Shown here: one piece after another, positions 26,492 through 35,534 of the stretch
Position numbering within the stretch: position 1 is the stretch's first letter
Layout: each line of letters starts with the position of its first letter
Origin: Phycisphaerales bacterium
GTDB lineage: Bacteria; Planctomycetota; Phycisphaerae; Phycisphaerales; UBA1924
Length of the DNA: 64,000 bases
Reading direction: 5' to 3'
Assembly: GCA_035627955.1 (NCBI GenBank)
Contig: DASPKU010000006.1
Span: forward strand, 62,001 to 126,000
The notes under the pieces: generated by a model
Told to the model about the DNA's origin: nothing
What the model saw: the letters and a program-made list of their open reading frames with translations, nothing else
Databases searched by the model: none
Program-made: the position numbers and the translations under genes

Positions 26492-27342
26492 ACGTGGATG
26501 GCGTCACACCAGTTCCGGCGTCGGCGGTCTCGAGTGCGGGCGATTTGCTGCCAGTAGGCACGCCGCCGGCGGTGAACACGCCGCCCTGCGTTGAGGTGCA
26601 CGACGTCACGGTCGCGTACCACCGCAAGCCGGTGCTGTGGGATGTGGATGTGCTGCTGCCCTCGGCGCGCCTGATCGCGATCGTGGGACCCAACGGCGCG
26701 GGCAAGTCCACGCTCCTAAAGGCAATCCTGGGGCTGGTGCCGACCGCGAGCGGGCGAATCGAGGTGTTCGGCAAGAAGCTCAAGCAGGTGCGCTCACGCA
26801 TCGGCTACGTGCCGCAACGGGAGACGGTGGACTGGGACTTCCCGGTGAGTGCGCTCGACGTGGTGCTCATGGGGCGGTACGGGCGGCTGGGGTGGATCAA
26901 GCGGCCGGGCAGGCACGACCGCGAGGTCGCGATGCACAGCCTCTCAAAGGTGGCGATGGCGGACTTCGCGCACCGGCAGATCAGCCAGCTCTCGGGCGGG
27001 CAGCAGCAGCGTGTGTTCCTGGCGCGGGCGCTGGCGCAGGAGGCGGACCTGTACTTCATGGATGAGCCTTTTGCGGGGGTGGACGCCGCGACGGAGCGGG
27101 CGATCGTGGAGGTGCTGCGCGAGCTGCGCTCGGCGGGGAAGACCGTGGTCGCGGTGCACCACGACCTCCAGACCGTGGCCGACTACTTCGACCACGTGGT
27201 GATGCTGAACATGCGGCTGGTGGCTGCGGGGCCGATTGAGACGACGTTCACGCCGCGGAACCTGCAGAACACCTACGGCGGACGGCTGACGATCCTGGAC
27301 GAGACGGCGGAATCGATCCGGCGCGGGGGGCGGACGCGGTAA
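26488..27342 (+). CDS. Metal ABC transporter ATP-binding protein
   Basis: A 284-residue ABC ATPase that powers metal import. Walker A is GPNGAGKST, the Q-loop lies in [15 protein letters not shown], the signature is LSGGQQQR, Walker B is LYFMDEPF and the switch histidine is in VAVHHDL. The sequence around the Q-loop is characteristic of Mn/Zn (MntA/ZnuC/TroB) transporters. The start is TTG at 26488 overlapping the previous stop, or GTG at 26494; both give a 35-residue N-terminal extension before the first strand. It is part of the five-gene metal locus. Confidence 0.93.
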   Translation: MNVDGVTPVPASAVSSAGDLLPVGTPPAVNTPPCVEVHDVTVAYHRKPVLWDVDVLLPSARLIAIVGPNGAGKSTLLKAILGLVPTASGRIEVFGKKLKQVRSRIGYVPQRETVDWDFPVSALDVVLMGRYGRLGWIKRPGRHDREVAMHSLSKVAMADFAHRQISQLSGGQQQRVFLARALAQEADLYFMDEPFAGVDAATERAIVEVLRELRSAGKTVVAVHHDLQTVADYFDHVVMLNMRLVAAGPIETTFTPRNLQNTYGGRLTILDETAESIRRGGRTR

Positions 27343-27355
27343 GACGCGCCGAGGC

Positions 27356-28672
27356 ATGGACGAGCTGCTGCGATTACTCACCCTGCAGGATTCAAACACC
27401 CGCGTGGTGCTGCTGGGCACCTCGGTGCTGGGGGTGGCATCGGCGGTGATCGGCACGTTCGCGGTGCTGCGGCGGCGGTCGCTGGTGGGGGACGCGGTCG
27501 CCCACGCGGCGCTGCCGGGGGTGTGCGCCGCGTACTTTGCCGTCGGTGACCGCAACTTCGCGGCGTTCATGCTGGGGGCCCTGGTTTTTGGGGTCGCGGC
27601 CGCGGCGTTCGTGTCGTTCGTGCGGAGCGCGACACGGATCAAGGAGGACGCGGCGATCGCGCTGGCTATCGGCGGGTTCTTCGGCGTCGGCATCGTGCTG
27701 TCACGGATGATCCAGAACCAGCCGGGCGGCAACCGCGCGGGGATCGACAGCTTCATCTACGGCAAAGCCGCGAGCATGGTGGGGGATGACGCCCGCCTGA
27801 TCCTGGTCGTGGCGGCGGCCGTGCTGGGGACGGCGGCGCTGTTTTACAAGGAGTTCAAGGCGCTGTGCTTTGACCGCGACTTCGCGGCAAGCCAGGGCTG
27901 GCCGACGCTCACGCTCGACCTGTTGCTGATGGGGCTCATCTGCACGTGCACGGTGGTGGGGCTGCCGGCGGTGGGGGTGGTGCTCATGGTGTCGCTGCTG
28001 GTCATTCCGCCGGTGGCGGCACGGTTCTGGACCAATCGGCTGAGCACGATGCTGCTGATCGCGGCGGTGCTGGGCGGAGTCTCGGGGGTGCTAGGGACCG
28101 CGCTGAGCGCGACGCTTCCGGTGCCGGAAGATGTGCCCAGCCGTGGTTGGCCCACGGGTCCGCTGATCACGCTGGTGGCGACGGCGATCTTCGTGGTATC
28201 GCTGCTGCTGGCGCCGCGGCGCGGGCTGGTGGGGGACCTTGTGCGCCGGGTGTCGCTGCGGCGGCGGGTCGCCGAGCAGAACCTGTTGAGGGCTGTGTAC
28301 GAGCACCTCGAAGACTTGGGCGAGCTTGGCACTGAGTGGAGCGCGTCGCAGCTCGATGTGAGCGCGGAGGCGTTGCCGCGGATGGTGCGGCGGGGACTCG
28401 TGGCGCGCGCTGGCGCGGGCGCGTTCAGACTGACCGATGGTGGGCAGGCGGAGGCAGCGAAGGTGGTGCGGGCGCACCGGTTGTGGGAGCTATTCCTGAT
28501 CCAGCAGGCGGACATCGCGCCGGATCATGTGGATCGCGACGCCGACCAGATCGAGCACGTGCTGTCGCCGGAGGTGCTGGCGCACCTGGAGGAGCGGCTG
28601 CACGCGATGGGGCGGCTGCCGGGCGGCGTGCCGCGTTCGCCGCACCCGATCCACGCGGGGGGCACGGCGTGA
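27356..28672 (+). CDS. Metal ABC transporter permease fused to a DtxR-like domain (first)
   Basis: A 438-residue protein. Residues 1-295 form a MntB/ZnuB/TroC-type permease with about eight membrane helices (RRRSLVGDAVAHAALPG near TM2, then GLPAVGVVLMVSLLVIPP). Residues 300-438 are cytosolic: a winged-helix-like part followed by VVRAHRLWELFLIQQ, DQIEHVLSPEV and PHPI, which align with the metal-binding dimerisation region of DtxR/MntR. Some ligands differ: VDRDA replaces the usual VHEEA. The gene overlaps the next permease by 4 bp. The fusion suggests direct metal sensing by the transporter itself, which is an inference. Confidence 0.88.
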   Translation: MDELLRLLTLQDSNTRVVLLGTSVLGVASAVIGTFAVLRRRSLVGDAVAHAALPGVCAAYFAVGDRNFAAFMLGALVFGVAAAAFVSFVRSATRIKEDAAIALAIGGFFGVGIVLSRMIQNQPGGNRAGIDSFIYGKAASMVGDDARLILVVAAAVLGTAALFYKEFKALCFDRDFAASQGWPTLTLDLLLMGLICTCTVVGLPAVGVVLMVSLLVIPPVAARFWTNRLSTMLLIAAVLGGVSGVLGTALSATLPVPEDVPSRGWPTGPLITLVATAIFVVSLLLAPRRGLVGDLVRRVSLRRRVAEQNLLRAVYEHLEDLGELGTEWSASQLDVSAEALPRMVRRGLVARAGAGAFRLTDGGQAEAAKVVRAHRLWELFLIQQADIAPDHVDRDADQIEHVLSPEVLAHLEERLHAMGRLPGGVPRSPHPIHAGGTA

Positions 28673-29985
28673 GTGCGCTGTTCACCATCGCGGGGTACGA
28701 GGTACGGGCGACGGACGTGTGGATCGTCGCTACGGCCGCGGCGTCGTCGGTCGCGTGCGGGCTGCTGGGGTGCTACCTCGTGCTGCGGCGGATGTCGCTG
28801 CTGGGGGACGCGATCTCGCACGCGATCCTGCCGGGGCTGGCGCTGGCGTTCATCGTGACGCACAGCCGCGAGCCGCTGCCGATGCTGATGGGGGCGCTGG
28901 TGGTGGGGGTGGCGACGGCGGTGACGTCGGCGGGGCTCTCGCGGTGGGGGAAGGTGCCCGAGGACGCGGCCATGGGTGTCGTGTTCACGGCGCTGTTCGC
29001 CGTGGGCGTGATCCTGATCACCTTCCACGCGCACAAGGTGGACCTGGACCCCGGGTGCGTGCTGTACGGGCTGCTGGAGATGGTGCCCTTCGACAGGGTG
29101 AGCGTGCTTGGGCTCGAGCTGCCGCGGTCCTTCGCGTTCCTGAGCGGGCTGCTATGCGTGCTGGTGCTGCTGATCGCGCTGTTCTTCAAGGAGCTCAAGA
29201 TCGTCTCGTTCGATCCGTACCTGGCCACGACCATGGGGATCAACGCGGCGGTCGTGCACTACGCCCTGATGACCGGTGTCGCCGCTACGTGCGTGGCGTC
29301 GTTTGAAGCGGTGGGGTCGATCCTGGTAGTGGCGATGCTGGTGGCGCCGGGGGCGACGGCGCACCTGCTGACCGACCGGCTGTCGCGGATGCTGGTGATC
29401 TCCGCGGTCGTGGCGACGCTCAGCGCGGTGCTGGGGTACGTGATGTCGGTGGTGCTGAACACCTCGGTCGCGGGGTCGATCAGCACGGTGGCGTTGGGGC
29501 TGTTCGTGCTCGCGGTGGTCTTCGCGCCCAGGCACGGGTGGTTGCCGCGCCAATGGCGGCGGCTGGCGCTGGCCCTGCGGATCACGCAGGAGGATGTGCT
29601 GGGGCTGCTGTACCGCTGGCAGGAGCAGCAGGCCGCGGCCGCCAACCCGCACCCGCCGACCGTCCGCGAGGTGCTGGAGGCGACGCATTCCGGTTGGCTG
29701 GGGCGGGTTTCGCTCTTCGTGCTGGGGCGGCGGGGGCTGGTGCGGTCGAGCGCGGGGGCGCTGGCGCCCACTCAGGCGGGGATCGAAGTTGCCCGGCACG
29801 TCGTCCGCGGGCACCGTTTATGGGAGACCTACCTGGCGAAGCACCTGGCGGTGGACCCCGGTCGGGTGCACTCGCCGGCCCACAGGGCCGAGCACTACCT
29901 GACGCCGGGGATCCAGGCGAGCCTGGACCAGGACGTGGGCACCGGTCAGGACCCGCACGGGAAGCCGATCCCGCCGCGGGATTGA
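28669..29985 (+). CDS. Metal ABC transporter permease fused to a DtxR-like domain (second)
   Basis: Also 438 residues, beginning at GTG 28669 inside a GTGA overlap. The N-terminal permease domain has the same fold as the upstream gene (RRMSLLGDAISHAILPGLAL, GSILVVAMLVAPGATAHLL). The C-terminal domain from about residue 302 has VVRGHRLWETYLAKHLAVDP, VHSPAHRAEHYLTP and DPHGKPIP, with the DtxR histidine positions better kept than in the first permease. Two different permeases imply a heterodimeric channel. The identical length and architecture indicate duplication of an already fused gene. Confidence 0.88.
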   Translation: MSALFTIAGYEVRATDVWIVATAAASSVACGLLGCYLVLRRMSLLGDAISHAILPGLALAFIVTHSREPLPMLMGALVVGVATAVTSAGLSRWGKVPEDAAMGVVFTALFAVGVILITFHAHKVDLDPGCVLYGLLEMVPFDRVSVLGLELPRSFAFLSGLLCVLVLLIALFFKELKIVSFDPYLATTMGINAAVVHYALMTGVAATCVASFEAVGSILVVAMLVAPGATAHLLTDRLSRMLVISAVVATLSAVLGYVMSVVLNTSVAGSISTVALGLFVLAVVFAPRHGWLPRQWRRLALALRITQEDVLGLLYRWQEQQAAAANPHPPTVREVLEATHSGWLGRVSLFVLGRRGLVRSSAGALAPTQAGIEVARHVVRGHRLWETYLAKHLAVDPGRVHSPAHRAEHYLTPGIQASLDQDVGTGQDPHGKPIPPRD

Positions 29986-30003
29986 CCGGTGAGGAGCCCA
30001 AGG

Positions 30004-30041
30004 CGCAAAAACGATCGCAGCAGCCCGGGGGGCTGCTGCGG
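30004..30041 (-). terminator. Terminator of the tRNA gene
   Basis: On the minus strand cgcagcagcc, a short loop and its complement are followed by atcgttttt. The stem lies at 30017-30040, next to the tRNA 3' end. Confidence 0.8.
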
Positions 30042-30044
30042 AAG

Positions 30045-30118
30045 TGCCGAGGGGCGGACTCGAACCGCCGACCTGGGCGTTATGAATGCCCCGCTCTAAC
30101 CAGCTGAGCTACCTCGGC
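30045..30118 (-). tRNA. tRNA with CAT anticodon (elongator Met, or Ile2)
   Basis: A 74-nt cloverleaf with acceptor stem GCCGAGG/CCTCGGC and discriminator A, U8, D stem GCTC/GAGC, anticodon loop TTCATAA and T stem GGCGG/CCGCC around TTCGAGT. The first pair is G-C rather than the initiator-type mismatch, so this is an elongator. The CAT anticodon fits methionine, or isoleucine if modified to lysidine. The pair next to the anticodon loop is A-C. CCA is not encoded. Confidence 0.93.
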
Positions 30119-30234
30119 AGAGGTGGGGGGATGATAGACCCGGTGCCCGCTGGCGAAAAGTGGTTCCGCCTGTTGAGGGTGCCGTTGAGGCGCTTCTGGG
30201 TGTCACCGAGCACCGGGCGCGGTAGGCTCAGGCG

Positions 30235-31152
30235 ATGCTGCCCATCCCGCACACCCAGCCGGCGGTCTGGCCCCAGGGGATGCCTACCAGCCGATTGGCC
30301 GCCCACTTCCATTCGGTGCCTGCCGGCTGCCGCGTGGCCCTGATTGGGCTGCCCGATGATGAGGGGGTGCGGCTGAACAACGGGCGGCCCGGGGCGGCGG
30401 GGGGGCCGAGGGCAGTACGGCAGGCGCTCGCGGCGTACGGCGTCGCGGAGCCGGATGGCTTTAGGTGGCCGGGCGTGTTCGATGCGGGGGATGTCACGCC
30501 GGGCAAGGACATCCACGAGACGCACCAGCGGGTGACGGAGGCGACCGCGGCGATCCTGGCCCACAAACTGCTGCCGATCGCGATCGGGGGCGGGCACGAC
30601 CTGACCTTCCCGTTCGTGCGGGCGGTGATCGAGCACGAGAAGAAGGGGACCGAGGGCAAGGTCCCGCCAATGGCCGGCGTGTACTTCGACGCGCACCTGG
30701 ACGTGCGCGACACGGTGGGGTCCGGGATGCCGTTCCGCAGCCTGGTGGAGCAGTGCGGCGTGCGCGAGCTGCACGTCTTCGGGCTCAGCCCCTTCGCCAA
30801 CACGCGCGAGCACGTGGAGTGGTTCAAGGCCCACGGCGGGCGCATCCACAGCCACAAGGCGCACCAGCAGCAGGGCGGGCCGATGCACATGCCGGCGCTG
30901 GGCAACTGCTTCGTGAGCTTCGACGTGGACGTGCTGGACTCTTCGTGCGCGCCGGGGGTGTCGGCGATGAACCCCTCGGGGTGGAGCGTGGCGCAGGCGG
31001 AGGCGTGGGTGTACGGGGCGGGGCGGAGCGAGCGGGTGCGGTGCTTTGACATCATGGAGCTCAACCCGGCGGTGGACGAGACGGGGCGGACGGCGCGCGT
31101 TGCGGCGCACCTGCTGCTCACATTCCTGCGGGGCTTTGCGGAGAGGCACTGA
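30235..31152 (+). CDS. hutG: Arginase/formimidoylglutamase-family hydrolase, probable HutG
   Basis: A 305-residue binuclear manganese hydrolase. Ligand motifs of the ureohydrolase family are present: GGGHD, DAHLDVR and SFDVDVLDSSCAPGVSA. The family includes arginase, agmatinase and formimidoylglutamase. The adjacent imidazolonepropionase gene, overlapping by one base, favours formimidoylglutamase, which converts N-formimidoyl-glutamate to glutamate and formamide in histidine breakdown. The ATG at 30235 is the first start. HutH and HutU are not in the window. Confidence 0.82.
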   Translation: MLPIPHTQPAVWPQGMPTSRLAAHFHSVPAGCRVALIGLPDDEGVRLNNGRPGAAGGPRAVRQALAAYGVAEPDGFRWPGVFDAGDVTPGKDIHETHQRVTEATAAILAHKLLPIAIGGGHDLTFPFVRAVIEHEKKGTEGKVPPMAGVYFDAHLDVRDTVGSGMPFRSLVEQCGVRELHVFGLSPFANTREHVEWFKAHGGRIHSHKAHQQQGGPMHMPALGNCFVSFDVDVLDSSCAPGVSAMNPSGWSVAQAEAWVYGAGRSERVRCFDIMELNPAVDETGRTARVAAHLLLTFLRGFAERH

Positions 31153-32393
31153 TGGCGCGGATCCTGTTCACGCATGCGCGGGTGCTGACGCTGGCGAAGG
31201 GGCCGCGGCCTCGGCGCGGGAAGGACCTGGGCGAGCTGGGGGTGATCGCTTCGGCGGACGTGCTGGTCGAGAACGGGGTGGTGTCGCACGTGTTCGCGCC
31301 GGGGGCTGGGCCGACGGACCCCGGCGTGCACGTGGTGGAGGCGGCGGGGCGGGTGCTCATGCCCGCGTTCATCGACTGCCACACGCACGCGTGCTGGACG
31401 GGCTCACGGATCGATGAGTGGGAGCAGAAGCTCGCGGGTGCGACGTACCTGGACATCCTCGCCAAGGGCGGGGGGATCATGTCGACGGTGCGGGCCGTGC
31501 GTGGGGTGTCGCAGATGCAGCTGCGCGACCAGACGCTGGCGCACCTGCACGACTTCATCCTGCAGGGCACAACGACTGTCGAAGTCAAGAGCGGTTATGG
31601 CCTGTCCACCGAGCACGAGCTGAAGATGCTGCGGGCCACGCGCGAGGCCGCCAAGGTGTGGGCGGGGACGGTCGTGCAGACGGCGCTGCTGGGGCATGCG
31701 GTGGAGCCGGACGACCCGCGGTTCGTCGAGCGGGTGATCAGCGAAACGTTGCCGGCCGTTGTGCGGGAGTTCCCGCACATCCCGGTGGATGTGTTCTGCG
31801 AGGCGTCGTCCTGGTCCGTTGATGACGCCGCGGCGCTGCTGAAGGCGGCCATGGCGGCGGGGTGCCCGGTGCGGGCGCACGCGGACCAGTTCAACTCGCT
31901 GGGCTTCGTGCGGCAGTGCATCGAGCTGGGGGCGCGGAGCGTGGACCACCTGGAGGCCTCGACGCCCGAGGACCTGCGGGCGCTCGCGGCCTCGCGCACG
32001 ATCGGCGTGGGGCTGCCGGTGTGCGGAATGCATCTGGACGGGCGCTACCCGAACCTCAAGGCGGTCGTCGAGGCTGGAGGGGCTGTGGCCATCGCGACCA
32101 ACAGCAACCCGGGCTCGGCGCCGACGAGCTCGATGCCGATGGCAATCGCGGCGGCGGTGCGGCACTGCGGGCTGAGCGCGGCGCAGGCGATTGCGGCGGC
32201 GACGGTGAACGCGGCGGCCGTGCTGGGGCTGCCGGACCGCGGAGTGATCGCGCACGGAGCGCGGGCGGACCTGATCCTGCTGCGGCACAAGGACGAGCGG
32301 GCGCTGGCCTATGAGCTGGGCGGGAACCCGGTGGACCTGGTGGTCTGCGGCGGGCGGGTCTTCACTACGAAGCCAACACCTTCCGATATGTGA
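31152..32393 (+). CDS. hutI: Imidazolonepropionase
   Basis: A 413-residue amidohydrolase that opens imidazolone-5-propionate to formimidoyl-glutamate in histidine degradation. The metal site is seen in PAFIDCHTHACWTGSR, followed by HutI-specific EWEQKLAGATYLDIL and GGGIMSTVRAVR. TTVEVKSGYGLSTEHELKML, the HADQFN segment and ATNSNPGSAPTSSMP complete the family pattern. Its ATG shares a base with the upstream hutG stop, so the pair is coupled. The last 29 bp overlap the convergent methyltransferase gene. Confidence 0.95.
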   Translation: MARILFTHARVLTLAKGPRPRRGKDLGELGVIASADVLVENGVVSHVFAPGAGPTDPGVHVVEAAGRVLMPAFIDCHTHACWTGSRIDEWEQKLAGATYLDILAKGGGIMSTVRAVRGVSQMQLRDQTLAHLHDFILQGTTTVEVKSGYGLSTEHELKMLRATREAAKVWAGTVVQTALLGHAVEPDDPRFVERVISETLPAVVREFPHIPVDVFCEASSWSVDDAAALLKAAMAAGCPVRAHADQFNSLGFVRQCIELGARSVDHLEASTPEDLRALAASRTIGVGLPVCGMHLDGRYPNLKAVVEAGGAVAIATNSNPGSAPTSSMPMAIAAAVRHCGLSAAQAIAAATVNAAAVLGLPDRGVIAHGARADLILLRHKDERALAYELGGNPVDLVVCGGRVFTTKPTPSDM

Positions 32394-33282
32394 AGTTGAT
32401 GTTCTTGATCATCAACTCGTCGTCGCTGTACTCAGCGAGCGAGCCGGACTGGCGGGCCTTGAGCAGCTCGGCCCGGCAGGCCTCGTCACGGAAGTACTCC
32501 ACCTTGCAGGGGCCGATCTCCGCGAAGATCTGGTGCCATTCTGCGAGCGAGATCTTGTTGAGGTACGAGGGGTTCTGCACGAGGTGGGCGGACTCGGGGC
32601 GGAGGTGCGGCCAGTAGGGGATGCCGTCGTGCTCGCCGCGGATGATGCGGAGGTCGTGGCAGCCGGTGTCGCTGGTGTAGAGGTGGAGGTTGGTGAAGAA
32701 CACGCCGCCGGGGCGGAGCACGCGCACCGCTTCGCGGACCACGGCCCGCGGGTCGGGGATGTGCTCGAACGTGTTGAAGGAATAGATGAAGTCGAAGCTC
32801 GCGTCGGGGAACGACATCTCCGTCGCGTCCATCTGCTTGAACTTCGGACGGGGGAGCCGGGCCACGCCCATCTGCCGCTGGACCTCGTCCATGTAGCGGC
32901 GGTTCAGGCCCAGGGCGCGCCGGCCGATGGTCTTGAGCAGTCGCTTGGGGCCGTTGGTACGCAGCACCTCAAGGTAAGGACCGGGATTCCACCCGCCGGC
33001 GTAGACGTCGAGATCGGTGGCGGTGACCTCGTTGTGCTCGGCGAACCACGTCGCGACGGCGAGCGTCTGTCCCGCGCCGATCTCCATGCACTGCTTGCCG
33101 CGGAGAGGCTGACCGGTCAGCTCCTGGTACACGCTCGCAGCGTGCTTGCAGTGCTTGATCATGTTGGCGGCGTCGATCGCCACCTTCTGCTTAACCAGAC
33201 GGGAGGCGCGGGCGAGGCTGACGAGCTCAGCGATTGCTCCCGGCGCGTTCTGCGTGTTGGACGTGTAGCTCTTGGCGGACAT
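32365..33282 (-). CDS. Class I SAM-dependent methyltransferase
   Basis: A 305-residue cytosolic enzyme. The SAM-binding motif I is CMEIGAGQTLAVATWF (about residues 65-80), motif II is the aspartate in VTATDLDVYAG, and DFIYSFNTFEHIPDP plus VREAVRVLRPGGVFF follow the standard order of small-molecule or lipid-type methyltransferases. The ATG complementary to 33280-33282 was used. The 3' end overlaps hutI by 29 bp in convergent orientation. The methyl acceptor is unknown. Confidence 0.87.
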   Translation of the reverse strand: MSAKSYTSNTQNAPGAIAELVSLARASRLVKQKVAIDAANMIKHCKHAASVYQELTGQPLRGKQCMEIGAGQTLAVATWFAEHNEVTATDLDVYAGGWNPGPYLEVLRTNGPKRLLKTIGRRALGLNRRYMDEVQRQMGVARLPRPKFKQMDATEMSFPDASFDFIYSFNTFEHIPDPRAVVREAVRVLRPGGVFFTNLHLYTSDTGCHDLRIIRGEHDGIPYWPHLRPESAHLVQNPSYLNKISLAEWHQIFAEIGPCKVEYFRDEACRAELLKARQSGSLAEYSDDELMIKNINFTYRKVLAS

Positions 33283-33362
33283 GGAGGGCCCCCGTGGTTC
33301 AGGTAGAGCCCCAGCATACCTGAACTACGGGGAATTCCAGCCGATCTGAACGGAACCGGCGA

Positions 33363-33647
33363 TCAGGGCATGGGCTTGTCGCCCCTCAGAAGGGGGGCGA
33401 GCAGGCGTCGCCACTCATCGACGGACGCGAAGACTCCGTTGATCTCCAGCGTGTCGTCTCCGTAGTAGATCTCGACGGACTCCTTGCAGCATCCGCACTT
33501 CACCGTCAGGCGTGGCGAGTGCCTCCCGCGGGCCTCGCGCTTGAACACCCGCAGCTTGAAGCCGATGTCCGGCCCATCAACGCACATACGCGTGTTGAAC
33601 GTTCGCGTCTTCTTTGACGCTCTCGACCCCGCTCGTGCTGTCCGCAT
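33363..33647 (-). CDS. Small protein of unknown function
   Basis: A 94-residue basic protein with a cysteine cluster (VKCGCCKESVEIYYGDDTLEI) that could bind a metal. It continues into INGVFASVDEWRRLLAPLL. No signal peptide is present. It lies 11 bp upstream of nothing on its own strand, being the first gene read after the aminotransferase terminates at 33659, so co-transcription with it is possible. The start could instead be the internal ATG at MCVDGPD. Function is unknown. Confidence 0.6.
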   Translation of the reverse strand: MRTARAGSRASKKTRTFNTRMCVDGPDIGFKLRVFKREARGRHSPRLTVKCGCCKESVEIYYGDDTLEINGVFASVDEWRRLLAPLLRGDKPMP

Positions 33648-33658
33648 AGTTGCTTGAC

Positions 33659-34969
33659 CTAGTTCAAAGAGTTCAGGAACGCCTCAAACCGGTCCATGCC
33701 CTTCTCGATCTGCTCTTCGCTGCACGCGAAGCTGATGCGGACGTGGTCCTTGCCGCAGCCGCCGAAGTCGTCCCCGGGGACGAAGGCGACGTGGGCCTCT
33801 TCGAGGAGGGCTTCGCACAGCGACATCGCGGAATCAATGCGGCGGCCCTTGGGGCTGGTCTTGCCGAAGTAGGCCGACACCTCGGGGAACACGTAGAAGG
33901 CCCCGGTTGGCATGGCCGTCTTGAGGCCGGGGATGGCGGCGATGCGGCGCGAGATGACCGCGGCCCGCCCGGCGAACGCCTGGCGCATGCGCTCGACATC
34001 GTCGGCGGTGCGGGTGAGGGCTGCCCGGATCGCCGGGTAGGTGAAGCTGGTGATGTTGGTGGTGATCTGGCCCTGGAGCGTCTGCATTGCGGCGATGAAC
34101 TTCCTGCCGAAGCCCCCCACGCCCGCGAGGTAGCCGATGCGCCACCCCGTCATCGCGTAGGCCTTCGACAACCCATTGATGGTCAGCGTCCGCTCGGCGA
34201 TCTCGGGGATGCTGCCGATGGAGCAGTGCGCGATGCCGCCGTAGGTGATCTTCTCGTACAACTCATCGCTCAGCACGACGAGCTCGGGCGCGGTGGTGCG
34301 GGCGGCCTCTGCGAGCACCGCCGCAAGGGCGCGGACCTCATCCGGCGAGTACATCGTCCCACAGGGGTTGCTGGGCGAGTTGATAATGAACAGGCGCGTG
34401 CGGGGGGTGATGGCGCGTCGGAGCTGCTCGGGCGTGATCTTGAAGTCGGTCTCGGGGCTGGTGGGAAGCTCGACCACTTTGGCGCCCGCGAGCTCGGCGA
34501 TCGGGGCGTAGCTCACCCAGGCGGGCACTGGCAGCAGGCACTCCATCGGCGCCTCCCCCGCCCGCGGCGTGTCGAAGAGGCAGTGCAGGGCCACGTACAG
34601 CGCGGCCTTCCCGCCCGGGGAGATCGCGATGAGGTCGGCGGAGGTCTGGATGCCGTTCTCGCGGATGAGCTTGTCCGCGATCGCCTGGCGGGTCTCAGGG
34701 TCACCGAAGGTGGGGGTGTACTTGGTCATCCCCTTCTCGAGGGCCGCCTCCGCCGCCTCCTTCACCACGTGCGGCGTGTCAAAGTCCGGCTCGCCCGCGG
34801 CGAAGGACAGAACGTCGATCCCCTCGCGCTGCATGGCCTTGGCCCGGTTCATAAACGCGACCGTGACCGAGGGTTTGAGCGTCCGCACCCGGTTGGCGAT
34901 GGAGGGGCCGCCAGTAGTGGGGGCGGCCGGGGGCGTGGTGGGCGTGGGGGTGGGGGTGACGGTTGGCAT
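33659..34969 (-). CDS. Class I/II aminotransferase, aspartate aminotransferase-like
   Basis: A PLP enzyme of 436 residues. The PLP lysine is in SKAYAMTGWRIGY; other fold-type I marks are SFAAGEPDFDTP near the start, SPGGKAALYVAL (phosphate-binding region), NSPSNPCGTMYS and VLSDELYEKITY. These fit the aspartate/prephenate aminotransferase subgroup Ib. The N-terminus from the ATG complementary to 34967-34969 has about 25 proline- and threonine-rich residues, which are unusual and may be partly untranslated. The keto-acid partner is not determined. Confidence 0.9.
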   Translation of the reverse strand: MPTVTPTPTPTTPPAAPTTGGPSIANRVRTLKPSVTVAFMNRAKAMQREGIDVLSFAAGEPDFDTPHVVKEAAEAALEKGMTKYTPTFGDPETRQAIADKLIRENGIQTSADLIAISPGGKAALYVALHCLFDTPRAGEAPMECLLPVPAWVSYAPIAELAGAKVVELPTSPETDFKITPEQLRRAITPRTRLFIINSPSNPCGTMYSPDEVRALAAVLAEAARTTAPELVVLSDELYEKITYGGIAHCSIGSIPEIAERTLTINGLSKAYAMTGWRIGYLAGVGGFGRKFIAAMQTLQGQITTNITSFTYPAIRAALTRTADDVERMRQAFAGRAAVISRRIAAIPGLKTAMPTGAFYVFPEVSAYFGKTSPKGRRIDSAMSLCEALLEEAHVAFVPGDDFGGCGKDHVRISFACSEEQIEKGMDRFEAFLNSLN

Positions 34970-35179
34970 GGGTGGGGGTGGGCCGTGTGGACGGCGTTGG
35001 GGCTCACTAAGGTAGCCGAGGATGGGGTATTTCGGCAGAATTTGCCCCCGCTGATCACGCCTATGGTTGGTCTCTGGCAGCACCGACGCCGAGGTTCAGG
35101 CGTCCTCACTCGCCATTGATCGGCGCACGGGGGGCGGCTACCCTTGTGGCCCACATCACTTTGAAGACCAGGAACACCG

Positions 35180-35449
35180 ATGGCCCTCCTCGCTGAAGAA
35201 CGCAAGTCGATCGCCTCCAAGCACCGCCGCCACGACACCGACTCCGGCTCGCCCGAAGTCCAGGTCGCCATGCTGACGGCGAAGATCGCCGCGGTTGCCG
35301 ACCACCTCAAGGGCAACGACAAGGACCACCACAGCCGGCGCGGCCTGCTCCTGATGGTGGGCAAGCGCAACCGGCTGCTGAAGTACCTCGCCCGCACGAA
35401 TCCGGCGGGGTACCAGGGGCTGATCACCAAGCTGGGCCTCCGCAAGTAA
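35180..35449 (+). CDS. rpsO: 30S ribosomal protein S15
   Basis: An 89-residue ribosomal protein, the canonical length, binding 16S rRNA helices 20-22. Family blocks are HRRHDTDSGSPEVQVAML and HLKGNDKDHHSRRGLLLMVG, followed by KRNRLLKYLARTNPAGYQ. It is followed by a strong terminator and then pnp, the conserved rpsO-pnp order. Confidence 0.97.
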   Translation: MALLAEERKSIASKHRRHDTDSGSPEVQVAMLTAKIAAVADHLKGNDKDHHSRRGLLLMVGKRNRLLKYLARTNPAGYQGLITKLGLRK

Positions 35450-35454
35450 TAACG

Positions 35455-35486
35455 CGGCCCGGGACAGAAGTGTCCCGGGCCGTTTT
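35455..35486 (+). terminator. Terminator after rpsO
   Basis: A 12-bp stem (cggcccgggaca at 35455-35466, complement at 35471-35482) with loop gaag and tttt. As in other bacteria, some readthrough into pnp is likely. Confidence 0.9.
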
Positions 35487-35534
35487 CGTTTCAGGTCACA
35501 CCGTCCCGGTCGCTCCAAGAGCGGAGTGGCAGTG

